From Flemingiibacterium sp964430755 (GTDB lineage Bacteria > Bacillota > Clostridia > Oscillospirales > CAG-272), in NCBI GenBank assembly GCA_964430755.1, contig CAYSFT010000012.1:1-52726 (forward strand): a stretch of 52,726 nucleotides of DNA, written 5' to 3'. Below the pieces are notes generated by a model that was given only the letters and a program-made list of their open reading frames with translations, ran no database searches and was not told the DNA's origin. Shown here one piece after another: positions 31,543 through 41,013 of the stretch (its first letter is position 1; the number at the start of each line of letters is the position of its first letter). The translations under genes were made by a program, and so were the position numbers.

Positions 31543-33756
31543 TCATTGAAAAGAATAGTCGATCGGGATTCCCTCAATCGGCTTACCGGCGTTTTCGGAT
31601 CCGGAATGCTGTGAATACTGTGCATTTCGCGGCTTTGTACCGTCAAAATCGAAAACCACCTTGTCACCATCAAGCTTAAGTCTTGCGCTGAACTGTGTAC
31701 CCTTTTTGGATAGAAAGCCTTCAATAATATCAGTTTTCCCGTTTGTTAGAAGGGCTTTTGCCTCCATCACGGAAATATTATGTCCGGCAACAGTGCCCCA
31801 TATCATAAATTTACAGACACCCTCTTTGTAGCCCTTACAGCCATATCCGCGGCGTGTACGAATAACCTCGCGTCCGCAAAGCGGACAAACACCGATGATA
31901 TCACCTGCAAATCCCGTTGAATCGGCACTGTTTGCAAGTGCGAATACACTCGATATTTCCTTCTCTGCGATCTCTGTCGCACCTTTGACACTCATCTCGC
32001 CTCGGTATACACTTTTGAGTGCCTTACCAAGCTCTGCCGTCTTGTATTTGTCCATACCGATTCCCATCGCGCCGAGTGAATCCACTAAAAACTCGCCGTC
32101 GGGTAAGATCGTGTAAACGTCCTTTTTTAACTGAATATATCCCGATGAGCGTGCATTATCTATTATCTGCGTGCGTGTCGCCTCCGTACCGAGCTCAAGT
32201 CCCTCGAAGACTGCACGGTATTCCTCCGCATCATCAGTATCGTCGTCTTTTTTAGAAAGCTCATCGCGGAACGGATTTTTGAGATAATTATTGAGAGTTT
32301 CGATTGTGTAATGCTTTGGAGGTGACGTTTCCTTTTCGGCAGGCTTGAAATCAATGTTTACCGTGTCACCCTTTTTGAGGTTCGGCAAAACCTTATCTTT
32401 GGTGGTATAATCGTCAAATTTCGTCCATCCGGGCTCGAGCATGACCATGCCTTTGAGCGTAAATTCCTCACCGTTTTCGGGTGGATTCCCGACTGCTATT
32501 TTTATCTCGGTTTTGTCAACGATACAGTCAAGCGCGCAGAACACAGCCGCAAAACGACGCATTATCGCACCGTAAACGATTGCCTCATCCTCGGAAAGAC
32601 GCTTTTTATCGGGAATTTTGGTAGTGGGTGTAAGTGCAGAGTGTGCCTCGATTTTGGAGTCGTCAAACACCTGCTTTGTATCCTTGAACGCTATCGGATA
32701 ACCAAGCTTTGAAACAGAGTCGATGATACGCTTGACCTTATCCTTTTCCGCCGTTGCAAGATACTCGGAATTAGTACGCGGATATGTTACGTAACCCTCC
32801 TCGTAAAGCTTCTGCAGTACCTCGAGTGAACGAGGCATCGACATTTTATATTTCTTGCCGAGAAAGCTCTGCAACTTTGAGAGTGACCATAATTTACCCG
32901 GTGAAAGCTTGTCTTTTTTGCGTTTGACCGCCGTTACAACAGCACCGAGAGTATTGTATTCTGCGCATTTTTTCTCGCAGTCGGCAAGGCTGTCCTTGTC
33001 AAACTTCTGCTTCGATAAAAGTTCAACCTCCGCACCGTCAGTTTCGGCGGCAGAACGAGGCTGATAATATTTTTCTGGCTTAAAGTTACGAATCGCTCTG
33101 TCCCTCTCGCAGATGGCACGAACGATCGGAACGATTACACGTCCCACACGGAGAAGTGTTCCTGATTTTAAGGTTGCGAAGCGTGTGAGATTTATGCCGT
33201 AAAGCCAGTCGATGTAAGTTCTGGCGAAGCCCTCGTCGGCAAGACGGTCGTAGTCATGCTCATCCGGCGGCATTGAAGCTGCGGCCTGTATCGTTTCCGC
33301 AGTCTGATCGGGCAGCCAAAGTCTGGCAAGGCGTTTTCCCTCAACCAAAAACGGCTGTGAGGGTTCAAGATCAAACGCTTTCATTATGCAAAGCCTTACG
33401 ATTATTTCGCCCTCTCTGTCCGAGTCTCCCGCGTTGATTATCGTATCAACATCGGGACGGTGACAGAGCTGTTTTATAATACCAAACTGTCTTGCAGTAC
33501 CGTCGTCCCCCTTTGATGAGGTACGAAGCTCATACGAAAACTTCTCGGGAAAACAAGGCAGTCCCTCGAGCGACCAACGTGCATTTGCCTCACCGCCCGT
33601 GTAATATTCAAGATCGGCAAGCGAAAAAAGGTGACCGAATGCCCAAGTCACCAAATATTCGCCGAATGTATAAAACCCATTTCCCTTGGGTGTACCGCCG
33701 AGCGCCGTGACGATTGAACGCGCAAGACTCGGCTTTTCCGCAATGATAAGTTTCAT
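31543..33756 (-). CDS. topB: DNA topoisomerase III
   Basis: A 737-residue type IA topoisomerase. The TOPRIM domain starts MKLIIAEKPSLARSI and includes NAGDSDREGE (metal-binding acidic residues). The catalytic tyrosine is Tyr325 in VTYPRTNS. A C-terminal zinc-ribbon (CPLCG, then CKGYKEGVCKF) and a small topo-C domain follow. It decatenates DNA by single-strand passage. TopB starts with an ATG overlapping the upstream transporter stop by 4 nt. This clostridial form has a second domain (about 590-737) beyond the minimal E. coli-like core. Confidence 0.95.
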   Translation of the reverse strand: MKLIIAEKPSLARSIVTALGGTPKGNGFYTFGEYLVTWAFGHLFSLADLEYYTGGEANARWSLEGLPCFPEKFSYELRTSSKGDDGTARQFGIIKQLCHRPDVDTIINAGDSDREGEIIVRLCIMKAFDLEPSQPFLVEGKRLARLWLPDQTAETIQAAASMPPDEHDYDRLADEGFARTYIDWLYGINLTRFATLKSGTLLRVGRVIVPIVRAICERDRAIRNFKPEKYYQPRSAAETDGAEVELLSKQKFDKDSLADCEKKCAEYNTLGAVVTAVKRKKDKLSPGKLWSLSKLQSFLGKKYKMSMPRSLEVLQKLYEEGYVTYPRTNSEYLATAEKDKVKRIIDSVSKLGYPIAFKDTKQVFDDSKIEAHSALTPTTKIPDKKRLSEDEAIVYGAIMRRFAAVFCALDCIVDKTEIKIAVGNPPENGEEFTLKGMVMLEPGWTKFDDYTTKDKVLPNLKKGDTVNIDFKPAEKETSPPKHYTIETLNNYLKNPFRDELSKKDDDTDDAEEYRAVFEGLELGTEATRTQIIDNARSSGYIQLKKDVYTILPDGEFLVDSLGAMGIGMDKYKTAELGKALKSVYRGEMSVKGATEIAEKEISSVFALANSADSTGFAGDIIGVCPLCGREVIRTRRGYGCKGYKEGVCKFMIWGTVAGHNISVMEAKALLTNGKTDIIEGFLSKKGTQFSARLKLDGDKVVFDFDGTKPRNAQYSQHSGSENAGKPIEGIPIDYSFQ

Positions 33757-34718
33757 ATAAGCCCCGTTTGTTTAAGTATCAGTGTTCCTGCGAACAGTGT
33801 AAAGACACTCATTAAAGTTGAAATAAGCAGTATTTGTCCTGCAAGCTCGTGATCGCTTTTCATCTGCTTTGCCATTATGTAGCTTGAAACGGCAACAGGT
33901 CCGCCAAAGAGAATGAATATTGCTCCAAGCTCAACGCCGCGAAAGCCGAGCGGTATCGCAGAGAGTACCGCCGCGGCAGGAACAACAATTGTTCTAAGTG
34001 CGCTTGCCGCAAGTGCCAGCTTGAATCTTCCTCTAAGCGACTCCACCTTAAAGCTTGCGCCAAGACTTATCAGTGCAAGCGGCATCGTCATATCGGCAAG
34101 ATAGTTAAGACTCTTATCTGCCACAACCGGCAAAGTAATTCCGGTAAGCTTCCAAATAAGTGCCAATACGATTGCAATTATCAGCGGATTGGCAACAACG
34201 GTTTTCCCGATACGCAGAATAAGCTGTTTTGGCTTAAGCTTCACGTCTGACGGCGCATATATCGAAAGAACAACAATAGCAAAAACATTATACAGAACAA
34301 CCGTAAACGACATGATCATTGACATGACGGCAACACCGTCCTCCGGGAACATATTCTCCGCCATGCTAACACCGATTATTGCGGCGTTTGAACGGTATAT
34401 GCCCTGTATAAATGCGCCGCGCTTTGCGTTATCCTTTAAAAAAATCGGAACAACGATAAGCGATATAATAAGGCAAATAAACACCGCCGCTATACAGAAA
34501 CCGATCAGCTTCGGATTAAACTCAACCGATTTGGCAGATGCTATCTCAACGAACAGCATACACGGCAATGCGATCTTGAAAACCAACTTATCGCAGACAG
34601 GGAGAAATCCATCGCCTAAAAAACCGACCTTGGCAAGTATCGCGCCGAAAATAACGATGACAAACATCGGCATTATATTGTTTATGCTGTAGAGTATGCT
34701 GTCAAGCACGATGGTCAC
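33753..34718 (-). CDS. AEC-family transporter (auxin efflux carrier type)
   Basis: A 321-residue membrane protein with about ten hydrophobic helices and the AEC pattern: FVIVIFGAILAKVGFL near the N-terminus, GIYRSNAAIIGVSMAENMF in the first half and the second-half MPLALISLGASF. Such carriers export or import small organic acids such as malate; the substrate is not readable. It overlaps topB by 4 nt (ATGA) and follows capA by 9 nt, so it is part of a long transcript. Confidence 0.85.
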   Translation of the reverse strand: MTIVLDSILYSINNIMPMFVIVIFGAILAKVGFLGDGFLPVCDKLVFKIALPCMLFVEIASAKSVEFNPKLIGFCIAAVFICLIISLIVVPIFLKDNAKRGAFIQGIYRSNAAIIGVSMAENMFPEDGVAVMSMIMSFTVVLYNVFAIVVLSIYAPSDVKLKPKQLILRIGKTVVANPLIIAIVLALIWKLTGITLPVVADKSLNYLADMTMPLALISLGASFKVESLRGRFKLALAASALRTIVVPAAAVLSAIPLGFRGVELGAIFILFGGPVAVSSYIMAKQMKSDHELAGQILLISTLMSVFTLFAGTLILKQTGLI

Positions 34719-34727
34719 CTTCTTTTT

Positions 34728-36041
34728 TTACTTTAAGAAATCGGGTAAAAATTCTTCCTTAATGTTATCGGTCGCAAAGTTTCTGATCTTCTCGAGCGTC
34801 CAGATGCCGAGCGACTGACTCTGTGCCTGAACCGGTGTGCCGTGAAGTGCGGCAAGCTCTGCGGTATAGTTTTCCATTAAGTAAACCTGCAGTCCGAGAC
34901 GGTCTGTGTTATAGTGTGTAACCGTCGGATTGTAGATGGGATTTTCGATGGTCAAGTCGCCGTTTTTGTCTTTGACTATATCGAATGTTACAATACCGCC
35001 GACGAGATTACGGTTGTTAAGCTGTGTTGAGAGAAGATTACCGAGCGAATAGATAACAAGCGTGTCGCTTCCGTCAGCCGCTGTACACCAATCCATTCCC
35101 TGGATAACGTGAGGATGCATACCGAGTATCACGTCCGCACCTGCATCTGCGAGCAACTGTGCCTGCGAATACTGACTTGCTGACGGCGTAAAAGAGTTTT
35201 CATTTTCACCGCCCCAGTGCATTACGACAAACACGAGATCGGCAAGCTCATCTGCCTTTTTGGTCATACGAACGATTTCAGATTCACTTATATACGGAAT
35301 ATAAAGCTCACTTCCTGCGGAAAGTTGCTGACCGTTCGTACTGTATGTATAAGAAACGAACGCAATTGAAACTCCCTGCTCCTCATATATGCGAATATTC
35401 TCATAATCCTCACGGTTATAGTAACCGCCGAGCATAAGGATATCACCTTCGCGCTCATGCCAATAGTCGAGCGTGTTTCTTAAGCCGCGCTCAAGCTTGT
35501 CAAGCATATGGTTGTTCGCAATGTTGACAATATCGAAGCCAAGCTCGATAAGCGTGTCGCCAACCTCGTCGGGAGAGTTAAAATTGGGATAACCCGAGAT
35601 GGTAAGCTCCTCACCGCAAATCGGAGACTCTTGGTTTATAAGCGCGATATCGGCATTCTCAACTAAGTCTGCAATACCGTCGTACATATCAATGAAATTA
35701 TACTTTTCGCCGTCCTTTGCGCGGTTCATTGCATCCGTGTATACATTGGCATGAATTATGTTGTCGCCTGCGGCAAGGAATGTGATGCGTGTTTCGTCTT
35801 GGGCGTTGACTGTGGGCGCAGTGGTATCATTATCGGTCACATTGCCGGTAACATCATCGTCATCACGCACGTTCACGCTGTCAGTATCATCCAAAGTCGG
35901 CGCATCGATACGAGTCGCGTTAGGATCGGTTGTTTCGTCAGTCGTGACAAGCCCGGAGGTTATGCCGTTTTTATCGGAACCGCATCCGCCAAGTGCGGTA
36001 AGTATTAAAAGCACAGCAAGAATGATAGTTGTTTTTTTCAT
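34728..36041 (-). CDS. CapA-family lipoprotein (metallophosphatase fold)
   Basis: A 437-residue predicted lipoprotein (LTALGGC, Cys20) with an Asp/Thr-rich low-complexity linker (about 25-85), then a CapA/PgsA metallophosphoesterase-like domain: FLAAGDNIIHANVY, a NQESPI segment, VNIANNHMLD, HWGGE and LGMHPHVIQGM, the usual metal-binding Asp, Asn and His motifs. CapA proteins are linked to poly-gamma-glutamate capsule assembly, but no capBC genes are here, so a cell-wall or stand-alone hydrolase role is as likely. Confidence 0.85.
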   Translation of the reverse strand: MKKTTIILAVLLILTALGGCGSDKNGITSGLVTTDETTDPNATRIDAPTLDDTDSVNVRDDDDVTGNVTDNDTTAPTVNAQDETRITFLAAGDNIIHANVYTDAMNRAKDGEKYNFIDMYDGIADLVENADIALINQESPICGEELTISGYPNFNSPDEVGDTLIELGFDIVNIANNHMLDKLERGLRNTLDYWHEREGDILMLGGYYNREDYENIRIYEEQGVSIAFVSYTYSTNGQQLSAGSELYIPYISESEIVRMTKKADELADLVFVVMHWGGENENSFTPSASQYSQAQLLADAGADVILGMHPHVIQGMDWCTAADGSDTLVIYSLGNLLSTQLNNRNLVGGIVTFDIVKDKNGDLTIENPIYNPTVTHYNTDRLGLQVYLMENYTAELAALHGTPVQAQSQSLGIWTLEKIRNFATDNIKEEFLPDFLK

Positions 36042-36054
36042 CTTATGTTACCCG

Positions 36055-36465
36055 TTATTTCTTATCGGCAGAGCAAGGATGCTTGAAAAACGCCTCAAGA
36101 TCTGCCGCCCATTTTCCGTTTTCGTCCTTTGTAAAACCGAGCCATTTGATAAATTTCTCATCGCAGTCGCCCTCAAAGTATGCGTGGCGTACACCGTGAA
36201 GCTCAATGAAATTCATCGTCTGGCGTCCCATAATGAACATCGCCTCGGTGTCGTCTGTTCCCACAGCTTTAGCGAGGTCGGTTATAACAGCACTTTCGCC
36301 CATACGAAACTGACAAATACCAACAAAATCTCCGATATTGTCGCCCTCAAGCTCCTCGTGCACCCATGCGCCATAAGCCAGCGCATCCGGGTTATATTCA
36401 ACCTTGCAACGGATAGAAAGCTCCTCCTGCAAGGCTTTATCCTGGATAGGTCTGATAATTAACAT
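36055..36465 (-). CDS. Small GNAT-like acetyltransferase-fold protein (uncertain)
   Basis: A 136-residue soluble protein. The order of elements (LIIRPIQDKALQEEL; a beta-rich YGAWVHEELEGDNIGDFVGICQFRMG; TDLAKAVGTDDTEAMFIMGRQTMNFIELHG; WLGFTKDENGKW) suggests a GNAT-like fold, but the canonical acetyl-CoA loop (Q/RxxGxG/A) is not evident, so it may be inactive or bind another ligand. It lies between rluB and capA with short gaps, so it belongs to the same transcript. RBS is AGGGT. Its function is unknown. Confidence 0.55.
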   Translation of the reverse strand: MLIIRPIQDKALQEELSIRCKVEYNPDALAYGAWVHEELEGDNIGDFVGICQFRMGESAVITDLAKAVGTDDTEAMFIMGRQTMNFIELHGVRHAYFEGDCDEKFIKWLGFTKDENGKWAADLEAFFKHPCSADKK

Positions 36466-36474
36466 TGCTGTACC

Positions 36475-37215
36475 CTACTTTTTATTTGAATTCTTTTTAA
36501 GATAATCAACCTGTGATTTGGTCAGATGCCTCCATGCACCAACCTTAAGACTCTGCAGCTTTATATCGCCGATTGCCACACGGGTCAGGCGGTTAACCGT
36601 AAGTCCGCACTGCTCACACATTTTGCGAATCTGACGGTTGCGTCCCTCGTAAAGCTCCATTTTGAGAACCGTAACATCTCGGCGCTTGTCGGCACGCATT
36701 GAGTGTATTTCCGTCTTGACAGGCATTATTTGATAACCGTCGATAACAAGCGGGCTCGAAAGCTTTTTGATAGTTTCGTGCTCAACCTTGCCGCCAACCT
36801 CGACGTGATATATCTTCGGTATAGAGTGGCGAGGATGTGTCAGCTTGTTTGCAAGCTCACCGTCGTTTGTGAGAAGCAGTAACCCGTCTGAATCCATATC
36901 GAGTCTGCCGACGGGATAAATGCGCTCTCCAACATCCTTGCAAAGCTCAACAACAGTCGGCCGTCCGCGCTCATCCGAGGCAGTGGTTACATATCCTCGC
37001 GGCTTATTGAGCATTATGTAAATATATCGCTTGAAGCCGCTTTTTATAACCTGCCCCTTGTATTCGATTATATCTGTCTCGGGACACACCTTCTGCCCAA
37101 TTTCTGCAGGTACACCATTAACGAGTACCGCACCGCACGAGATTTCACGCTCGGCGGCACGGCGGCTCATAAGTCCCATATCTGCAAGATATTTCTGTAA
37201 ACGTAATTCTGTCAT
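36475..37215 (-). CDS. rluB: rRNA pseudouridine synthase, RluB/RsuA type
   Basis: A 246-residue enzyme. An S4 RNA-binding domain (RLQKYLADMGLMSRRAAERE, about 4-60) precedes the RsuA/RluB catalytic domain with the nucleophilic Asp in YPVGRLDMDSDGLLLLTNDG. The terminal RNRQIRKMCEQCGL is also typical. It converts a uridine of 23S rRNA (or 16S for RsuA) to pseudouridine. The ATG at 37215 is chosen over an in-frame TTG at 37236; it starts one base after the dacF stop. The upstream RBS is weak, so coupling to dacF translation is likely. Confidence 0.93.
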   Translation of the reverse strand: MTELRLQKYLADMGLMSRRAAEREISCGAVLVNGVPAEIGQKVCPETDIIEYKGQVIKSGFKRYIYIMLNKPRGYVTTASDERGRPTVVELCKDVGERIYPVGRLDMDSDGLLLLTNDGELANKLTHPRHSIPKIYHVEVGGKVEHETIKKLSSPLVIDGYQIMPVKTEIHSMRADKRRDVTVLKMELYEGRNRQIRKMCEQCGLTVNRLTRVAIGDIKLQSLKVGAWRHLTKSQVDYLKKNSNKK

Positions 37216-37216
37216 G

Positions 37217-38314
37217 TTAATCAAATATTTTCTCAAATAAATTTTTCTTATATTCTATTCGTTCGGCATCCTCTTCGGCATAGAGAATAACCTCACCGAG
37301 AAGTGTTTCACCGTCTCTTATTTCGATTTTACCAACCTCGTCACCGGCTTTGATCGGCGCCCACAAATAGCGCGGAAGTATAACCGTATGCGTGATGTTG
37401 TGTTCAGCCCTCGGCAAAATAACGGTAAGTCCCTCTCGATTTTTTATAGTGATCTGTCCTGATTCTGTGCCGATGCAGGGTGAGATAAAAACCGATTCAC
37501 CGGGCGATATGAGAGTCAGCTTTTCAAGGCTCGAAAAACCGAGGTCAAGCATCGCCGTGTGGTCAGACCAGTCATCGGGCGCATTCAGAGTTACTGCAAT
37601 AAGCGTCATACCGTCACGCTCCGCCGCCGAAACAAGACATCGTCCGCTCGCTTTGGTGAAGCCGGTTTTAACGCCGAGCGCACCATCGTAAAGGCGCAGC
37701 ATTTTGTTGTGATTGTGAAGGTTTCTCACCGATTCTCCATATTCTATCCGATGCGAAGCAGTGGAAACGATTGTTTTGAAGGTTTCGTTTTCAAGTGCCG
37801 CCGCAGTTAATTTTGCAAGGTCACGAGCGGTGGTGTAATGGTCATCGTCACTGAGTCCGTGCGGATTGGTGAAATGAGTGTCGCAAAGACCAAGCTCTGC
37901 CGCCTTTTGGTTCATTAAATCGGCAAAAGCGTCAACTGAGCCTGCAACGCCGACAGCAATAGCCGTCGCGGCATCATTGGCACTTTCGAGCATGAGCGCC
38001 CAAACGAGTGCTTCAAGCGTGATCTTATCGCCGGCGCACAGATATATTGACGAGCCCTCAACACCCTCTGCCGCCGCGTCAACGATTATCTCGCGAGACA
38101 AATCCCCCGATTCAATCGCAACAAGTGCCGTCATAATTTTGGTTGTACTCGCCATCGGTCGGCGTGTGTCCGCATCCTTTTCAAAAACAACACGTCCCGT
38201 TTCGGCTTCGATGACAATAGCTGACCTCGCCGACACATCAAGTGCACGAGCCGGAAGTACGGTCATAAACAGTATCGGCACAAGAAGCAGTGCCGTGATT
38301 TTTGATTTTCGCAT
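37217..38314 (-). CDS. dacF: D-alanyl-D-alanine carboxypeptidase, DacF-type
   Basis: A 365-residue penicillin-binding protein with an N-terminal signal peptide (cleavage after PARA, about 24). Active-site motifs are Ser56-Thr-Thr-Lys59, the SAN motif in LESANDAAT and KTG in VKTGFTKASG. The C-terminal domain (about 280-340) is the usual beta-rich pedestal, ending in an amphipathic segment (KKNLFEKIF) that may hold it at the membrane. It trims peptidoglycan stem peptides. In spore-formers this gene beside scpAB and ytfIJ is often sporulation-linked. Confidence 0.92.
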   Translation of the reverse strand: MRKSKITALLLVPILFMTVLPARALDVSARSAIVIEAETGRVVFEKDADTRRPMASTTKIMTALVAIESGDLSREIIVDAAAEGVEGSSIYLCAGDKITLEALVWALMLESANDAATAIAVGVAGSVDAFADLMNQKAAELGLCDTHFTNPHGLSDDDHYTTARDLAKLTAAALENETFKTIVSTASHRIEYGESVRNLHNHNKMLRLYDGALGVKTGFTKASGRCLVSAAERDGMTLIAVTLNAPDDWSDHTAMLDLGFSSLEKLTLISPGESVFISPCIGTESGQITIKNREGLTVILPRAEHNITHTVILPRYLWAPIKAGDEVGKIEIRDGETLLGEVILYAEEDAERIEYKKNLFEKIFD

Positions 38315-38382
38315 ATAATTCTCCTTAAGCGTGAAGCTTCAAGAAAAGCATTCGCCGCCATAGAAAATTTATGCGCTGTAAG

Positions 38383-38871
38383 TTATTCCTCTGCGGAGGT
38401 GTCGGTTGAGCTTTCTTCAGACTCCGCTTTATCGTCCTTCTTATCCTTTTTGAAAAGCGCCTTGATCTTGGCAATAAGATCGGGTGAACGCTCAATCAAA
38501 TTTGCAACCTGGTCAATTTTATCATTAGAGCCTGCATTGGTAGTTCCGACATTAAGCATCTGTACGTTGCCGTCGGGAGAGATTACAAGGAATCCAACAG
38601 GCTGTACTGTAACGCCGGTACCGCCGCCGCCACCGAAGTTTTTCGGAAGATTATCAGCTTTAACTGCCGTATTTTCCGCCGCTTTTTTTGTATTCTTGCC
38701 GAGATAGTCAACTCCGCCCGAAGCGAAACCGACCATCACCTTTGAAACGGGTATGATCGTTGTTCCGTTCGGAGTGTTGATCGGATCGCCGATGATGGTG
38801 TTCGCGTCAACCACGTTTCTGATATTTTCAAGTGATGTTTCAATGATTCCGGAAATTTTGTTGTCTGCCAT
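38383..38871 (-). CDS. gerW: Sporulation protein GerW (YtfJ)
   Basis: A 162-residue protein of the YtfJ family: GIIETSLENIRNVVDANTIIGDPI, a VSKVMVGFASGG segment, a glycine run (GGGGGTG) and VQPVGFLVISPDG. The C-terminal 35 residues are Lys/Glu/Ser-rich and probably disordered. In Bacillus GerW is a spore protein needed for normal germination. RBS AAGGGGA; it follows ytfI by 22 nt, the same pairing as in Bacillus. Confidence 0.92.
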   Translation of the reverse strand: MADNKISGIIETSLENIRNVVDANTIIGDPINTPNGTTIIPVSKVMVGFASGGVDYLGKNTKKAAENTAVKADNLPKNFGGGGGTGVTVQPVGFLVISPDGNVQMLNVGTTNAGSNDKIDQVANLIERSPDLIAKIKALFKKDKKDDKAESEESSTDTSAEE

Positions 38872-38893
38872 TTTTATGTTCCCCTTTCAAAAA

Positions 38894-39556
38894 TTACGAT
38901 TCTTTAAAATATGCGATAGCCGAGCGTATCAGAATGTCAAAAATCTGATAAACACGGAATGAAAATGTAATATCTATCTGTGCGATTGTCTTTTCCGAGG
39001 TGAAATCAGGCTCAACACGTATGTCGCTGCCGTCCGGCACTTTGAAATGTACAGTATTTTCCAAAAGCTCAAAAAGGCACTGTACTGCGCCACATACGGT
39101 TCCGTAAAGCACGGCAGTTTTCGCGGCATCGGGCGATGCGATTATTATGACCAACCGTTTGACTTTTATATGCAAATGGTGTCCGAAACGGTCAAAAAAG
39201 ACTTTAACAACCGCTATGATTTTTGTAATAAGTCCGGTGATGTCGTTATCGGAATCGTCAGCCTCAATCATTTTTGCTTTTGAATCGGTGTACTTATGTC
39301 CGGTTGATTTTTTCTTGCCCTTTTTCTTTTTTGCGGATTTGGCTTCTTCAAGCTTCGCCTGCTTTTTTCTGAAATTTTTTATTTTATAATCCGAAAGCTT
39401 CAGCCTTTTTTCTTTGGCAGGGTATAATGAGATACGGAATATCCATACGCCAAGCGTCAGCTTCATGTCCCCGTCAACCTTTGCCTTGACGCTTACTTTC
39501 ATCATGAACAGCATAAAAATCAAAGCAATGATTGCCGCGGCAATGATCCATCCCAT
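38894..39556 (-). CDS. ytfI: DUF2953 family protein (YtfI-like)
   Basis: A 220-residue protein with one N-terminal membrane helix (GWIIAAAIIALIFMLFMM), then DUF2953: KLTLGVWIFRISLYP, a Lys-rich stretch (about 60-95) and the C-terminal FRVYQIFDILIRSAIAYFK. Function is unknown; it is paired with GerW in spore-formers. The ATG at 39556 is preferred over a GTG at 39559 because GGGAG then sits 7 nt upstream instead of 4. Confidence 0.85.
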   Translation of the reverse strand: MGWIIAAAIIALIFMLFMMKVSVKAKVDGDMKLTLGVWIFRISLYPAKEKRLKLSDYKIKNFRKKQAKLEEAKSAKKKKGKKKSTGHKYTDSKAKMIEADDSDNDITGLITKIIAVVKVFFDRFGHHLHIKVKRLVIIIASPDAAKTAVLYGTVCGAVQCLFELLENTVHFKVPDGSDIRVEPDFTSEKTIAQIDITFSFRVYQIFDILIRSAIAYFKES

Positions 39557-39589
39557 CACATCACTCCCTTCCGCCGATTTTAATATGTC

Positions 39590-40219
39590 TTATTCCTCGG
39601 ACTGTTCTTCGTCGATCTCGTCTACTGCAGAATCAGCTTCGAGCGCTTCTTCATTCTCAACAGCCTGAGCCTCTCCTGCCGCTAAAACGTCCGTTTTCGC
39701 CTCGGGTACCGCAAACAGCTCAATCGGCGGCAACTCGTCAAGCGACGTGATTCCGAATATGCGCAGGAAATTATCCGTTGTACGGTAAAGCGACGGTCTG
39801 CCCGGCGCATCAAGTCTGCCGCAAACCTCAATCAGTCCCTTATCGGTGAGATTATTGACCGAGTAGTTTGAATCTATGCCGCGCACCGAATCTATATACG
39901 AGCGCGTTACCGGCTGATGATACGCAACGATTGCAAGCGTCTCCATTGAGCTTCTTGAGAGGTTGCCGCCCGATCTCACGCCGAGTGCGGTGCGTATCTT
40001 GTCGATATGCTCCTCTTTGGTGCAAAGCTGACAGGAATCCTTATACATGACAAGCTGTATTCCGCGCTCACTTGCATGATCGGAATATTCCGCCGCCATT
40101 TCGGACAGTATCTCTTTAACCTCGCTCGTCATACATTCTGCCGCCTCGGCAAGAACCTCATATGTAAGCGGATGTCCTGCGGCAAACAGCACCGCCTCAA
40201 GTATAGGCTTCGCTGACAT
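39590..40219 (-). CDS. scpB: Segregation and condensation protein B
   Basis: A 209-residue ScpB with two winged-helix domains: AKPILEAVLFAAGHPLT at the start, LAIVAYHQPVTRSYIDSVRGID and TDKGLIEVCGRLDAPGRPSLY. The acidic C-terminal tail (about 165-209) is long. ScpB dimers bridge ScpA and SMC in the bacterial condensin. The ATG at 40219 has GGAGG 8 nt upstream; the GTG at 40228 lies within that RBS region. It overlaps scpA by 23 nt. Confidence 0.95.
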   Translation of the reverse strand: MSAKPILEAVLFAAGHPLTYEVLAEAAECMTSEVKEILSEMAAEYSDHASERGIQLVMYKDSCQLCTKEEHIDKIRTALGVRSGGNLSRSSMETLAIVAYHQPVTRSYIDSVRGIDSNYSVNNLTDKGLIEVCGRLDAPGRPSLYRTTDNFLRIFGITSLDELPPIELFAVPEAKTDVLAAGEAQAVENEEALEADSAVDEIDEEQSEE

Positions 40220-40991
40220 TTCGATCACCTCCGGTCATTCGTTCATGATTAAGATTAACTCGAAAATCGGTTATCTCTCCAAAATCCGTTTCTTCAACGG
40301 GACGGAGTGTAACGCGGTTTTTCTTTATAAGCTCGAGCACTGCAAGGAATGTTGCGATAAGCTCGCTTCTTGTTTTTGCCGTTAAGAGTATTGACGTATA
40401 CAGTGCCTCGCCGTTTTTGACAAGATAACGTATAACGCCGTATATCTTTCCGCTGACGGGAACTATCGGTGTGCGCAAAATACGCTCAAACGGTCTTTCG
40501 GCGCTCTCACGGTTAATGGCATCAATCGCGCTCTTGTCCATCGCACGGAGCATCGAGAGCATAACGCGCCGCAGTGCCTCTGCCTCCTGCGGTTCAATTT
40601 TACCCGAATCGGGCTTAACCTCGTCTGTATCCTTTATCATACGTCCCGAATACTGTCCGAACTGCTCGGAAAGATACCCTGCCGCCTGCTTCATACGTTG
40701 ATATTCAAGCAGCATCGCGGCAAGCTTGGCACGCGGATCTTCTTCCTCGTTCTCTGGCTTTGGTAAGAGCATTTTACTCTTTATAAGCATAAGCTCGCTT
40801 GCCATAACGATAAATTCGCCCGCGACCTCCATGTCCATTTTCTGCATGAGGTCGATATATTCCATATACTGCTCGAAAATGAGCGCAATGGGAATATCGG
40901 TTATTTGAACTTTATTTTTGTCAATAAGCTTGAGGAGCAGATCAAGAGGGCCCTCAAACGCTTCAAGCTTGTATGTAATATTTTCAACCAT
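40197..40991 (-). CDS. scpA: Segregation and condensation protein A (kleisin)
   Basis: A 264-residue kleisin. It begins with the family's YKLEAFEGPLDLLLKLIDKN and includes VQITDIPIALIFEQYMEYI and KSKMLLPKP. The C-terminal winged helix is VIRYLVKNGEALYTSILL through FLAVLELIKKNRVTL. It joins SMC heads in chromosome condensation. The coding region overlaps scpB, and the M50 protease gene ends 22 nt upstream. Confidence 0.95.
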   Translation of the reverse strand: MVENITYKLEAFEGPLDLLLKLIDKNKVQITDIPIALIFEQYMEYIDLMQKMDMEVAGEFIVMASELMLIKSKMLLPKPENEEEDPRAKLAAMLLEYQRMKQAAGYLSEQFGQYSGRMIKDTDEVKPDSGKIEPQEAEALRRVMLSMLRAMDKSAIDAINRESAERPFERILRTPIVPVSGKIYGVIRYLVKNGEALYTSILLTAKTRSELIATFLAVLELIKKNRVTLRPVEETDFGEITDFRVNLNHERMTGGDRNVSEAYT

Positions 40992-41013
40992 AGCGTCTCA
41001 TCTTTCGTAAAGT

